Below the pieces are notes generated by a model, which saw only the letters and a list, made by a program, of their open reading frames with translations, was not told where the DNA came from and ran no database searches. Of a stretch of DNA of 64,000 nt, positions 1-8,719 are shown piece after piece. The translations under genes were made by a program, and so were the position numbers. Location: positions 2,542,001-2,606,000 of the forward strand of contig NZ_CP080409.1 of NCBI RefSeq assembly GCF_019448235.1. Reading direction: 5' to 3'. Every line of letters starts with the position of its first letter. Position 1 is the stretch's first letter. The DNA comes from Nocardioides panacisoli. GTDB taxonomy: Bacteria; Actinomycetota; Actinomycetes; Propionibacteriales; Nocardioidaceae.

Positions 1-35
1 TCGCTGCGCTCGCGCCTCGACCGGCAAGGGGTGGA
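1..35. repeat. Partial copy of dispersed TCTCGAC/GGTCGAGC repeat (family A), cut by window edge
   Basis: The first 35 bases read TCGCTGCGCTCGCGCCTCGA then a CGGCAAGGGGTGG tail. The same order of words (TCGCTGGCGCTCG, GGCTCGACCAGCAAGG, GGGGTGGG) appears in the repeat at 25335-25447. I take this as the end of a member of the same intergenic repeat family whose beginning lies outside the window. It stops just before the small membrane gene at 36-200. Confidence 0.5.
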
Positions 36-200
36 TCAATTGTCCGGTGAGCGTCGCAGCTTGAGGATGCCGATCAGCGCGAACACCCCGGCCAGCACCA
101 GCCAGGTCACGGCCTCACCGGCCTCACCGGCCAGCCCGACGGTCACGAACACCAGGGCCAGGATGAGGAAAACGGTCCCGGTCGGACGGGGCTGACGCAC
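36..200 (-). CDS. Small two-helix membrane protein, 54 aa
   Basis: A GTG start with GGAGG five bases upstream opens a 54-residue frame that lies 25 bp downstream of topA on the same strand. The product has two hydrophobic stretches (FLILALVFVTVGLA and VTWLVLAGVFALIGIL) separated by a short acidic turn (GEAGEA) and a basic C-terminus (KLRRS). This is the usual shape of a two-helix membrane peptide with both ends in the cytoplasm. No family is recognised. The good ribosome site, codon use and position as the likely last gene of the topA transcript make it a believable gene. Its function is unknown. Confidence 0.6.
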   Translation of the reverse strand: MRQPRPTGTVFLILALVFVTVGLAGEAGEAVTWLVLAGVFALIGILKLRRSPDN

Positions 201-225
201 GATTGCCTCCGAGCGGTGCGAGGTC

Positions 226-2985
226 CTAGGACTTCTTGGCCGCCGACTTCTTCGCGGCGGTCTTCTTGCTCGCCTTCTTGGCCGTGGACTTCTTCGCGGT
301 CTTCTTCGCCGAGGACTTCTTGGTCGACTTCTTCGCCGACTTCTTGGCGCCCTTCTTGCCCTTCTTCGCCGGGCCCTTGGCGCGGCGTTCCTCCAGCAGT
401 TCGGCAGCGCGCTCGAGCGTGACGTCCTCGACGGTGTCGTCCTTGCGCAGCGTGGCGTTGAACTCGCCGTCGGTGACGTAGGGGCCGAACCGGCCGTCCT
501 TCACCACGACCTTGTTGCCCGAGGCGGGGTCGTCACCGAGCTCGCGCAGCGGCGGGGCGGCCGCCTGCCGGCCGCGTCGCTTGGGCTCGGCGTAGATCTT
601 GAGCGCCTCCTCCAGCGTGAGGGAGAACAGCTGCTCCTCGGTCGCCAGCGACCGGGAGTCGGTGCCCTTCTTCAGGTACGGCCCGTAGCGACCGTTCTGG
701 GCGGTGATGTCGTCACCGGACTCGGGGTCCTGGCCGACCACGCGCGGCAGCGACATCACCTTCACCGCGTCCTCGAGGGTGACGGTGTCCAGTGACATCG
801 ACTTCAGCAGCGAGGCGGTCTTGGCCTTGGGCTTGGCCTTCTTGGTCTGGCCGGTGCCCTCCTCGTCCTCGTCGAGCTTCTCGGTGACGTAGGGACCGAA
901 CCGGCCGTTCTTGGCCACGATGCGCTTGCCGGTCTCGGGGTGGGTGCCGAGGTCGATCTCCTCGCCGGCGGGGTTGGCCAGCAGCTCCGTGGCCTTCTCC
1001 AGCGTCAGCTCGTCCGGCGGCAGGTCCTCGGGCACGTTGGCGCGCTTGGAGTCCTCCGACCCGTCGTCCTTGGTGCCGACGACCTGCTCCAGGTAGGGCC
1101 CGTAACGGCCGACGCGGAGGTTGATGCCCTTCTCCTCGTCGATGGGGAAGGTCGCCATCGCCCGGGCGTCGATGTCGCCCAGGCCGGTCACCAGCGGGTG
1201 CAGGCCCTGCACCGAGTCCGAGCCGTAGTAGAACTCCCGCAGCTCGTCGACGCGCTCCTTGCGGCCGGCCGCGATCTCGTCGAGCACGTCCTCCATGCCG
1301 GCTGTGAACTCGTACGACACGTGGCGCGGGAAGTGCTCCTCCAGCAGCCGGGTCACCGAGAACGCCAGCCACGCCGGCACCAGCGCCGTGCCCTTCTTGA
1401 ACACGTAGTTGCGGTTGAGGATGGTGCCGATGATCGAGGCGTACGTCGAGGGTCGCCCGATCTCGCGGTCCTCGAGCTCCTTGATCAAGGTGGCCTCGGT
1501 GTAGCGGGCCGGCGGCTTGGTCTCGTGACCGACGGCCTCCAACGAGGCGGCGTTGACCGGGTCGCCCTCGGTGAGCGCCGGCAGCCGCGTCTCCTGGTCG
1601 TCCTTGGCCTTGCCGCCCTCGGTGCCCTCGACGTAGGCCTTGAGGAAGCCGTGGAAGGTGATGACGCGACCCGAGGCGGAGAACACCACGTCCTCACCGG
1701 CCGCGGAGTGCCCGCCGAGACGGACCGAGACCGTCTGCCCGGTGGCGTCCTTCATCTGCGAGGCGACCGTGCGCATCCAGATCAGCTCGTAGAGCCGGAA
1801 CTGGTCGCCGGTCAGGCCGGTCTCGGCCGGCGTCCGGAAGGTGTCGCCGGCCGGCCGGATCGCCTCGTGCGCCTCCTGGGCGTTCTTGACCTTGGAGGTG
1901 TAGGTGCGGGGCTGGTCGGGGAGGTACTCGCCCCCGTAGAGCTCGGTCACCTGCGCCCGCGCCGCGGTCACCGCCGAGCCCGACAACGTGGTCGAGTCGG
2001 TGCGCATGTAGGTGATGAAGCCGTTCTCGTAGAGCCGCTGCGCGACCGACATCGCCACCGAGGCGCTCATGCCGAGCTTGCGGCTGGCCTCCTGCTGCAT
2101 CGTCGTGGTGCGGAAAGGCGGGTACGGCGAGCGCTTGTAGGGCTTGGACTCCACCGAGCGGACGTCGTACGACGCCTCGGCCAGGCCCGCGACGAGCTCG
2201 TCGGCCTTGGTCCGGTCGACGTGGACGACGTCCTTGGCCTTGGCGGTCAGCCGCCCGTCCTGGCCGAAGTCCTTGCCGGAGGCGACGCGGGCGCCGTCGA
2301 TGGAGTGCAGCTTGGCGGGGAACATCCGCTGGTCGTGGTCGGAGCCGGCGTCGAAGGTGCCCTCGAGGTCCCAGTAGGAGGCGACCTTGAAGCGCATCCG
2401 CTCCCGCTCGCGGTCCACGACCAGCCGGGTGGCGACCGACTGGACCCGGCCCGCGGAGAGGCCGCTCATCACCTTGCGCCACAGCACCGGCGAGACCTCG
2501 TAGCCGTACAGCCGGTCGAGGATGCGCCGCGCCTCCTGGGCCTCGACGAGGTCGTCGTTGATGTCGCGGGGGTTCTCGACGGCGTCGAGGATGGCGCCCT
2601 TGGTGATCTCGTGGAAGACCATCCGCTTGACGGGGATGTTCTTGGGCTTGAGCTCGTCCATGAGGTGCCAGGCGATGGCCTCGCCCTCACGGTCCTCATC
2701 GGTGGCGAGGAAGAGCTCGTCGGCGTCCTTGAGCAGCTTCTTCAGCTTGGCGATGTGGGACTTCTTGTCCTTGGGCACCACGTAGTAGGGCTCGAAGTCG
2801 CTCTCGACGTTGACCGCGAGGCGGCCCCAGGGCTCGTCCTTGATCTTGGCCGGCGTGTCCGCGGCGCTGTTGGGGAGGTCCCGGATGTGGCCGATGGAGG
2901 ACTCCACGACGTAGTCGTCGCCGAGGTACCCGCCGATGGTGCGGGCCTTGGCGGGCGACTCGACGATGACCAACTTGTGTGCCAC
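226..2985 (-). CDS. topA: DNA topoisomerase I
   Basis: Type IA topoisomerase that relaxes negative supercoils in the cytoplasm. The TOPRIM domain is at the N-terminus, with VESPAKA near residues 8-14 and the metal-binding DEDREGE near 96-102. The catalytic tyrosine is in GFITYMRTDST (about Tyr326). The C-terminal half carries several GRYGPYL/GRFGPYV repeats in place of the Cys4 zinc fingers of the E. coli enzyme, as is typical of actinobacteria. The protein ends in a lysine/alanine/serine-rich tail of about 50 residues (repeated AKKS words), which in mycobacterial and streptomycete TopA helps DNA binding and processivity. The 919-aa length is normal. The start is GTG (MAHKLVIVESPAK). The small membrane gene at 36-200 follows it. 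Confidence 0.97.
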   Translation of the reverse strand: MAHKLVIVESPAKARTIGGYLGDDYVVESSIGHIRDLPNSAADTPAKIKDEPWGRLAVNVESDFEPYYVVPKDKKSHIAKLKKLLKDADELFLATDEDREGEAIAWHLMDELKPKNIPVKRMVFHEITKGAILDAVENPRDINDDLVEAQEARRILDRLYGYEVSPVLWRKVMSGLSAGRVQSVATRLVVDRERERMRFKVASYWDLEGTFDAGSDHDQRMFPAKLHSIDGARVASGKDFGQDGRLTAKAKDVVHVDRTKADELVAGLAEASYDVRSVESKPYKRSPYPPFRTTTMQQEASRKLGMSASVAMSVAQRLYENGFITYMRTDSTTLSGSAVTAARAQVTELYGGEYLPDQPRTYTSKVKNAQEAHEAIRPAGDTFRTPAETGLTGDQFRLYELIWMRTVASQMKDATGQTVSVRLGGHSAAGEDVVFSASGRVITFHGFLKAYVEGTEGGKAKDDQETRLPALTEGDPVNAASLEAVGHETKPPARYTEATLIKELEDREIGRPSTYASIIGTILNRNYVFKKGTALVPAWLAFSVTRLLEEHFPRHVSYEFTAGMEDVLDEIAAGRKERVDELREFYYGSDSVQGLHPLVTGLGDIDARAMATFPIDEEKGINLRVGRYGPYLEQVVGTKDDGSEDSKRANVPEDLPPDELTLEKATELLANPAGEEIDLGTHPETGKRIVAKNGRFGPYVTEKLDEDEEGTGQTKKAKPKAKTASLLKSMSLDTVTLEDAVKVMSLPRVVGQDPESGDDITAQNGRYGPYLKKGTDSRSLATEEQLFSLTLEEALKIYAEPKRRGRQAAAPPLRELGDDPASGNKVVVKDGRFGPYVTDGEFNATLRKDDTVEDVTLERAAELLEERRAKGPAKKGKKGAKKSAKKSTKKSSAKKTAKKSTAKKASKKTAAKKSAAKKS

Positions 2986-3014
2986 GGGGACCTTCCAGAT
3001 GCGTTCGGGGAGTG

Positions 3015-3031
3015 CTGCACTCGCAGTGCAG
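3015..3031. promoter_or_regulatory. Inverted repeat upstream of topA
   Basis: CTGCACT-CGC-AGTGCAG is a perfect 7-3-7 inverted repeat about 30 bp before the topA start codon and facing the end of the DUF2510 gene. Its position fits an operator or a 5'-UTR hairpin. No regulator is recognised from the motif. Confidence 0.35.
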
Positions 3032-3118
3032 GGTACGACGACGGCCCCAGATGGCGCCCCGAGAGGTCATCGGGCGGTCGGCGGGACCGAGGTCGCGCGG
3101 CTGGTGGTGGGACGCGGA

Positions 3119-4138
3119 TCACTCGGCGCTGAGGTCGCCGGTGACCTCCTTCTGCTGGTCCAGCCGCTCCTGGTCGTCGATGGGGACGACGCTGGTGTAG
3201 AGGCCGTAGACCGCCTTGCTGCCGGTGTCGACCACCACGACGTCGACGACGTCGCCGTCGACGGTGATGCCGGGGTTGTCGACGCGGATCTCGGTGGTGA
3301 TGCGCCAGGCCGACTCCGCCCCCGGGACCTTCACCTTCTTGCTGACCAGGTCCTTGCGGTCGGTGAAGCCGGAGTAGAGCAGCGGGGACTTGGTCATGCA
3401 CTCCACCACGGCCTCGGCGGTCTCCTCGGGGCTGCCGAACGTGGTCTCGACGCCACCGACGCCGTAGACCGACGCCCAGCCCTCCTCGACCTGCTGCACC
3501 TGCGGGATGAAGTCGAAGGCCCAGGTGAAGGCGAAGGACTGCAGCGGGTCGACCTGGTAGTCGGTGACCCGGGGGATGGACAGCCCGTGGCTGCCGATGC
3601 GGCCGTTGCCGGACTGGTCGCCGAAGACCGTCGGGGCGCCCTCGCGGCACTCGGCCGGGCCGGGCTGGAGGGTGCCGGGCGGCGGGCTGTCACTGTCGTC
3701 GGGCGGCGGGACGAGCTGGTCGCCCGCTCCTTGGTCCGGCCCCGTGGCCGGGACGTCGTCGCTGACCTTGGTGCCGCCGACGGTGCCGAGGGTGCGGACG
3801 CCGAGCACCGCGACGACGCCGAGGACGGCCAGCAGCGCCACCACGAGGCCACCGACGAGCAGCACCTTGCCGCGCCGGCCGCGGGAGGGTCCGGCCTGGG
3901 TCGGCGCCATGGCGGGCATCGCGCCCGTGTAGCCACCCGGGTGGCTGGCCGGGGCGCCGTCGTCGGCCGGGACGTCGCCGTACGCCGGACCGCTGGACGG
4001 GGGCGGCGGGAGCACGCCGCCGTCGGGTGGCGGCGAGGCCGGGTCGGAGGTGGTGACCGAGGACCACTGGGAGCCGTCCCAGTAGCGGTAGGTCGCAGGC
4101 GTCCCCGCCGGGTCGGGGTACCAGCCTGCCTGTGCCAC
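3119..4138 (-). CDS. DUF2510 domain membrane protein with extracytoplasmic C-terminus
   Basis: The N-terminus is a DUF2510 module (GWYPDPAGTPATYRYWDGSQW, residues 5-25), a short actinobacterial motif usually found before a membrane helix. A proline-rich linker follows, then a basic stop-transfer region and one helix (VLLVGGLVVALLAVLGVVAVLGV, about residues 90-113). The remaining 220 residues are hydrophilic and should lie outside the membrane. They include two cysteines and a fold I do not recognise. It precedes topA on the same strand with a 130-bp gap, so it may have its own transcript. The GTG start has a CACAAT hexamer 7 nt upstream and no clear ribosome site. Function unknown. Confidence 0.75.
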   Translation of the reverse strand: MAQAGWYPDPAGTPATYRYWDGSQWSSVTTSDPASPPPDGGVLPPPPSSGPAYGDVPADDGAPASHPGGYTGAMPAMAPTQAGPSRGRRGKVLLVGGLVVALLAVLGVVAVLGVRTLGTVGGTKVSDDVPATGPDQGAGDQLVPPPDDSDSPPPGTLQPGPAECREGAPTVFGDQSGNGRIGSHGLSIPRVTDYQVDPLQSFAFTWAFDFIPQVQQVEEGWASVYGVGGVETTFGSPEETAEAVVECMTKSPLLYSGFTDRKDLVSKKVKVPGAESAWRITTEIRVDNPGITVDGDVVDVVVVDTGSKAVYGLYTSVVPIDDQERLDQQKEVTGDLSAE

Positions 4139-4278
4139 GTCTTCGATTGTGACCCATGCATCAACACGGTGAGTCCCGTCACGCCACCCGGCGGGTCGCC
4201 ACCGGGCCGGTCACGGTCGTCCACAGGCGGCGTCGAGCGACCTTGACCCGGACCTCTCGCGCCCTAGGGTGGCGCAGC

Positions 4279-4551
4279 GTGAGGAGACCCGATCCCGTCG
4301 GCGACGCACGCGTGGACGCCGCGACCGTGCTCGCGCCGATCGGCGCGTTCTTCGTGGCGTTCCACCTGTTCCAGACGTTCGTGGGTGGGGAGCGACTGGG
4401 GCTGGCGCCGCTGGCCGTGGTGACGGCGCTGCTGCTCGGCAGCCTGGTCGTCGAGCGGCGGCCCGACCCGCGCGCTGGTGCCGTCGTGCTCGTGGGCGCG
4501 GCCGCCGTGGGCGGCGTCGCGATCCCCGTGCTCGAGCGACTGGTGGGCTAG
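4279..4551 (+). CDS. Small membrane protein, 90 aa
   Basis: The frame is open from further upstream, but the best start is GTG 4279, which has a -10-like TAGGGT at 4265-4270. The product has three hydrophobic segments (TVLAPIGAFFVAFHLFQTFV, LAPLAVVTALLLGSLVV, GAVVLVGAAAVGGVAIPVL) and arginine-rich joints, so it is probably an integral membrane protein. It is alone on the plus strand, divergent from the DUF2510 gene and convergent with the methyltransferase. No family is recognised. Confidence 0.5.
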   Translation: MRRPDPVGDARVDAATVLAPIGAFFVAFHLFQTFVGGERLGLAPLAVVTALLLGSLVVERRPDPRAGAVVLVGAAAVGGVAIPVLERLVG

Positions 4552-4576
4552 GAGCGGGTCCGCCCGGTGGGCCGGC

Positions 4577-6070
4577 TCAGTCCACGGGTGCGAGGAAGCC
4601 CTCGCGGACCATCGCCGCGACCTCGGGGAGGTACTGCTCGGTGACCTCGGCCGGGTCCTGCTCCAGCAGCTGGGCGACGGCCGCCAGGATCTGGCCGATG
4701 CTCAGCTCGCCGTCGCAGGCGCCGAGTGCGGCGGCCAGGACGGTGTCGACCTGCCGGGCGCGCCGCAGGCCGCGCTGGCGGCGTACGACGATGGTGCTCG
4801 GGTCCTCCGCGCCCACCGGTCCGAGGGTCTCCTGCCGCACGTCACTGCGGGTGGCGAGCCGGGTCTCGGTGGTCACGGCCGCCGCCGTGGTCTCGGCCCA
4901 CTCCGCGACGGCGGGTGCGATCGGCTTCTCGACCTCGTAGGGCCACTCGAGCAGGTCGTGGGTGGTCGGGGCCTGTGTGGCCGAGCCCGCCGCGTGCTTG
5001 CGCAGGTTGATCCAGCCAAAACCGATGCCGGCGACGCCCTGGTCCCCCAGCCACGACAGCCACGTGTCGTAGCGCCGGACGTACTCCGCCGGGTCCCCGC
5101 CGGTGCTGGGGTGGTGGCCGGAGTCCTTGAGCCACAGCTCGACGTACGCCGAGGGGTCCAGCACCTCGCGCTGCACCACGAAGGCGTCGCAGTCGGTCGA
5201 CAGCCACGCGCCGAGCCGCTCGTCCCACGGCTGGTCCTCGGCGATCACCCAGTTGGCCAGCACCTGGCACCAGCCGCCGTCGGTGAGGTGGTCGGGGGCG
5301 GTGCGCACGATGTGCTCGACGACCTGGTCGCCGGGCAGCCCGGAGTCGCGGTAGACCAGGCGCTCGCCGGTGGCGGGCGAGATCACGAACGGCGGGTTGG
5401 TCGCGATCAGGTCGAACCGCTCCCCGGCCACGGCGCCGAAGAAGGAGCCGTCCCGGACCTCGACCCGGTCCTCCACCTCGTTGAGCGCCATGTTGAAGCG
5501 GGCGACGTCCAGCGCGCGACGGTTGACGTCGGTGGCGACGACGCGGCCCGCGTGAGCGGCGAGGTGCAGTGCCTGGACGCCGCAGCCGGTGCCGAGGTCG
5601 AGGGCGCTGCCGACCTCCTCGCGCAGCGTCAGCTGGGCCAGCGAGGTGGAGGCGGAGCTGATGCCCAACACGTGGTCGGGGCCGACGGTGGTCGCCGTGC
5701 CGTCCAGGCCGGGCGTGAGGTCACTGACGACCCAAAGGTCCTCGCCCTCGGCGGTGCCGTAGGGGCGGACGTCCATCCGCGCGGCCACCTCGCTCACGCT
5801 GCGCTCGAGGAGTCCGGCGGCGGCCAGCCGGTCGACCAGGTCCGGCAGCGCGCGCTCGGCCGCCTCCGCACTGACCGGTCGCTGCAGCAGGAAGAGCCGC
5901 ACCAGCGTCGCCAACGGGCTGCCGTCCGCCGTACGCCGCATCCCCGGCAGCGTCTCGTTGCGCTGCAGCGCCCGGTGGGCCTCCTCCCCGAGCAACTCGC
6001 CCACCGCGTCGTGGACGTAGTCGGCACGGAGCAGGGCATCGCGCAGCGGCGCGGCGAGGTCGGGATGCAC
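4577..6070 (-). CDS. Class I SAM-dependent methyltransferase with NPPF motif
   Basis: The 497-aa protein has a helical N-terminal domain (about 1-140), then a Rossmann methyltransferase core: motif I LDLGTGCGVQALHLA (near 165-180), the acidic ATDVN strand end, and NPPF (near 240), the catalytic motif of HemK/PrmC, RsmC and N6-adenine enzymes. About 200 further residues follow. This architecture is a conserved actinobacterial family whose substrate I cannot name; protein glutamine, rRNA or DNA adenine are all possible. The GTG start has TACCGT exactly 6 nt upstream (6077-6082) and no ribosome site, so the transcript is probably leaderless. The matching -35 position falls in the outer arm of the palindromic element at 6099-6187. 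Confidence 0.8.
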   Translation of the reverse strand: MHPDLAAPLRDALLRADYVHDAVGELLGEEAHRALQRNETLPGMRRTADGSPLATLVRLFLLQRPVSAEAAERALPDLVDRLAAAGLLERSVSEVAARMDVRPYGTAEGEDLWVVSDLTPGLDGTATTVGPDHVLGISSASTSLAQLTLREEVGSALDLGTGCGVQALHLAAHAGRVVATDVNRRALDVARFNMALNEVEDRVEVRDGSFFGAVAGERFDLIATNPPFVISPATGERLVYRDSGLPGDQVVEHIVRTAPDHLTDGGWCQVLANWVIAEDQPWDERLGAWLSTDCDAFVVQREVLDPSAYVELWLKDSGHHPSTGGDPAEYVRRYDTWLSWLGDQGVAGIGFGWINLRKHAAGSATQAPTTHDLLEWPYEVEKPIAPAVAEWAETTAAAVTTETRLATRSDVRQETLGPVGAEDPSTIVVRRQRGLRRARQVDTVLAAALGACDGELSIGQILAAVAQLLEQDPAEVTEQYLPEVAAMVREGFLAPVD

Positions 6071-6098
6071 GGCCCAACGGTACGGGTCCGGTCGGCGT

Positions 6099-6187
6099 GG
6101 GAATCCCCGGCCAACCGGGTGTCCACACAGTTGACCGGCATTGCAATGCCGGTCAACTGTGGTGACCCCCGGCTGACCGGGGATTCC
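6099..6187. repeat. Large palindromic element D1, downstream of hppA
   Basis: An 89-bp, nearly symmetrical element. The centre (6126-6161) is a perfect 36-bp palindrome with half-site CACAGTTGACCGGCATTG. On each side is an ATCCCCGG-NNNN-CCGGG small hairpin, and the two outer arms (GGAATCCCCGG and CCGGGGATTCC) also pair with each other. It lies between the hppA stop and the methyltransferase promoter. A related copy at 8633-8693 differs by paired changes. It may serve as a terminator for hppA, a REP-like element, or an operator. Confidence 0.75.
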
Positions 6188-6205
6188 GTCCCCCGTTCGG
6201 CGACC

Positions 6206-8479
6206 TCAGGCGGCGTCGGTGGCGGGCACGTCGTCGGTGATCGTGGCCGACCGCTGCTTGGAGATGAACACCGCGCCCGCGATGCCCAGCGCCGCGGCGA
6301 CGGCGATCAGGATCCGTACGACGTCGTTCTCGCCCTCGCCGTAGGACAGCGAGACGACGGCGCCCACGATGAGCAGCGAGACCAGGTTCATCACCTTCAG
6401 CAGCGGGTTGATGGCCGGGCCGGCGGTGTCCTTGAACGGGTCGCCCACCGTGTCACCGGTGACCGTGGCCGCGTGGGCCTCCGATCCCTTGCCGCCGTGG
6501 TGGCCGTCCTCGACCAGTTTCTTGGCGTTGTCCCACGCGCCGCCCGCGTTGGCGAGGAAGACCGCCATCAGCGTGCCGGTCGCGATCGCACCCACGAGGA
6601 AGCCTGCCAGCGGCCCGACGCCGAGGCCGAAGCCGACCGCGATCGGCGACAGGATCGCCAGGATGCCCGGCGTGGCGAGCTCGCGGAGCGAGTCGCGGGT
6701 GACGATGTCGACCACGCGGCCGTACTCCGGGCGTCCGGTCCCCTCCATGATGCCGGGGATCTCGGCGAACTGGCGGCGCACCTCGTAGACCACCGCACCG
6801 GCGGCGCGGCCGACGGCGTTGATCGCCAGCCCGGAGAAGAGGAACACCACGCCGGCGCCGAGCAGGGCCCCGACGATCAGCTTGGCGTCGTAGACCAGGA
6901 AGCCGCTGAGCAGCTCCTCACCGAACCGGTCACCCACCTCGTCGAACGCGCTCTGGGTGTAGGACGCGAACAGCGCGCTGGCAGCGAGGACCGCCGTGGC
7001 GATCGCGATGCCCTTGGTGATCGCCTTGGTGGTGTTGCCGACCGCGTCGAGGTCGGTGAGGATCTGCGCGCCCTCCTCGCTGACCTCGCCGGACATCTCC
7101 GCGATGCCCTGGGCGTTGTCCGAGACGGGCCCGAAGGTGTCCATCGCGACGATGACGCCCACCGTGGTGAGCAGGCCGCAGCCCGCCAACGAGACCGCGA
7201 AGAGGGCCAGCGCCAGGTTGCCACCCGCGAGCAGCGCGGCACCGAAGACCGCCGCGCCGATCACCAGCGCGGTGTAGACCGCCGACTCGAAGCCGACCGC
7301 CAGGCCGGAGAGGATCACGGTCGCGTGGCCGGTCAGCGACGTACGGCCGACGTCCTTGACCGGACGGTGGTCGGTGCCGGTGAAGTAGCCGGTCAGCGCC
7401 AGGATCGCCGCGGCGAGCACGATGCCGATGACGACCGCGCCGACGGCGAACATCGCCGGCGACAGGTCGGCCTCGGCGCCGGTGCCGAGGTCCATCCACT
7501 CCCGCGGCAGGTAGGCGAACGCCGCGACGACGCAGGCCACCGTGGAGATGCCCGCGGAGATGTAGAAGGCACGGTTGATCGTGGTCAGCCCACTCTCGTT
7601 CGGACGCGGCTTGCACAGGTAGGTGCCGATGACGGCGGTGATCGCACCGATGGCCGGGATGATCAGCGGGAAGATCAGGCCCTTGTCGCCGAAGGCCTGT
7701 GCACCGAGGATCAGCGCGGCCACCAGCGTGACGGCGTAGGACTCGAAGAGGTCGGCGGCCATGCCGGCACAGTCGCCCACGTTGTCGCCCACGTTGTCGG
7801 CGATCGTGGCGGCGTTGCGGGGATCGTCCTCGGGGATGTTGTGCTCGACCTTGCCCACCAGGTCCGCACCGACGTCGGCGGCCTTGGTGAAGATGCCGCC
7901 ACCGACCCTCATGAACATCGCCAGCAGGGCGGCGCCGAAGCCGAAGCCCTCGAGGACGTGCGCGGCGTCGTCCTGGAACAGGATCACCACCACGCTGGCG
8001 CCCAGCAGTCCGAGGCCGACGGTCGACATACCGACGACGGCGCCGGTGCGGAAGCCGATGTTCATCGCCGGGTCACGGCCCTCGGACTCGGCAGCGGCTG
8101 CCACGCGCAGGTTGGCGCGCACGGCCAGCCACATGCCCAGGTAGCCGATCGCGGCGGAGAAGCCCGCGCCGACGAGGAAGAACACCGATCGGAACAGCCG
8201 CACCACCCAGTCGTCGGCCGGGAGGGCCAACAACAGCAAGAACGCCAACGCGGCGAAGATCCCGAGTGTCTTGAACTGCCGCATCAGGTAGGCGTTCGCG
8301 CCCTCCTGCACCGCCAGCGCGATCTCGCGCATCTTCTCGCTGCCTTCACCGGCTGCGAGGACCTCCGAGCGGAACAGGGCCGCCATCACCAGGGCCCCGA
8401 TCGCGATGGCCGCCACCACGATCGCGAGCACGAGATTGCCTCCGGTGACCTCGACGGCTGCGGGGATGATCCCGGCCAT
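6206..8479 (-). CDS. hppA: K+-independent proton-translocating pyrophosphatase
   Basis: Membrane pyrophosphatase that couples pyrophosphate hydrolysis to proton export. It has about 16 hydrophobic helices in 757 residues, the normal length. The pyrophosphate/Mg2+ signature DVGADLVGKVE is at about 202-212, followed by the acidic DNVGDNVGDCAGMAADLFE loop, with the mirrored GDTVGDPFKDTAGPA near the C-terminus. The diagnostic loop near residue 480 reads GNTTKAITKG. Lysine at the position that is alanine in potassium-dependent enzymes marks the K+-independent, H+-pumping class. The ATG start has AGGAGG at proper spacing. The gene is bracketed by palindromic elements (6099-6187 and 8633-8693) and has CRP-like inverted repeats in its upstream region (8552-8590). 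Confidence 0.96.
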   Translation of the reverse strand: MAGIIPAAVEVTGGNLVLAIVVAAIAIGALVMAALFRSEVLAAGEGSEKMREIALAVQEGANAYLMRQFKTLGIFAALAFLLLLALPADDWVVRLFRSVFFLVGAGFSAAIGYLGMWLAVRANLRVAAAAESEGRDPAMNIGFRTGAVVGMSTVGLGLLGASVVVILFQDDAAHVLEGFGFGAALLAMFMRVGGGIFTKAADVGADLVGKVEHNIPEDDPRNAATIADNVGDNVGDCAGMAADLFESYAVTLVAALILGAQAFGDKGLIFPLIIPAIGAITAVIGTYLCKPRPNESGLTTINRAFYISAGISTVACVVAAFAYLPREWMDLGTGAEADLSPAMFAVGAVVIGIVLAAAILALTGYFTGTDHRPVKDVGRTSLTGHATVILSGLAVGFESAVYTALVIGAAVFGAALLAGGNLALALFAVSLAGCGLLTTVGVIVAMDTFGPVSDNAQGIAEMSGEVSEEGAQILTDLDAVGNTTKAITKGIAIATAVLAASALFASYTQSAFDEVGDRFGEELLSGFLVYDAKLIVGALLGAGVVFLFSGLAINAVGRAAGAVVYEVRRQFAEIPGIMEGTGRPEYGRVVDIVTRDSLRELATPGILAILSPIAVGFGLGVGPLAGFLVGAIATGTLMAVFLANAGGAWDNAKKLVEDGHHGGKGSEAHAATVTGDTVGDPFKDTAGPAINPLLKVMNLVSLLIVGAVVSLSYGEGENDVVRILIAVAAALGIAGAVFISKQRSATITDDVPATDAA

Positions 8480-8551
8480 GCCAAACCTCCTGCACTGAGG
8501 GGAGGGCCCGCCGATGGCGGGCCCGGGTCGTTCGCCGGAGTCTACGCAGAA

Positions 8552-8590
8552 TGTGGCCTACGCCACACAGGTGATGTGACGTGGATCACG
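8552..8590. promoter_or_regulatory. Two CRP-family-like inverted repeats upstream of hppA
   Basis: TGTGGC-CTAC-GCCACA (8552-8567) is a perfect 6-4-6 inverted repeat. TGTGA-N6-TCACG (8575-8590) matches the CRP/GlxR consensus TGTGA-N6-TCACA at nine of ten specified bases. Both lie in the divergent region between hppA (minus) and the helicase (plus), 73-111 bp from the hppA start. Regulation by a cAMP-binding CRP homologue is an inference. Confidence 0.45.
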
Positions 8591-8632
8591 CGCGTGTCGC
8601 GCGGTGGTCGCGGGGGTTGTCCTGCGTTCGCT

Positions 8633-8693
8633 CACCTTGTCGGGCACTGCAGTGCCGGACAAGGTGGGCGATCCCCGGTCGGCCGGGGATCGC
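8633..8693. repeat. Palindromic element D2 between hppA and the helicase gene
   Basis: An imperfect 34-bp palindrome (8633-8666, half-site CACCTTGTCGGGCACTG) is followed one base later by a 26-bp hairpin (8668-8693, arms GCGATCCCCGG and CCGGGGATCGC). The order, orientation and core words (TTGnCnGGCAnTGCA, ATCCCCGG) match element D1 at 6099-6187, and most differences are compensated on the opposite arm. It sits 15-90 bp before the helicase start. Confidence 0.7.
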
Positions 8694-8719
8694 TCCCGCC
8701 GCCTTGGGACAATCGGGTG

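Noticed and set aside
4478..8719. Continuous plus-strand open frame running into the helicase
   Set aside because: The part before 8720 is antisense to the methyltransferase and hppA and has no recognisable protein character. The helicase motifs begin only after GTG 8720.
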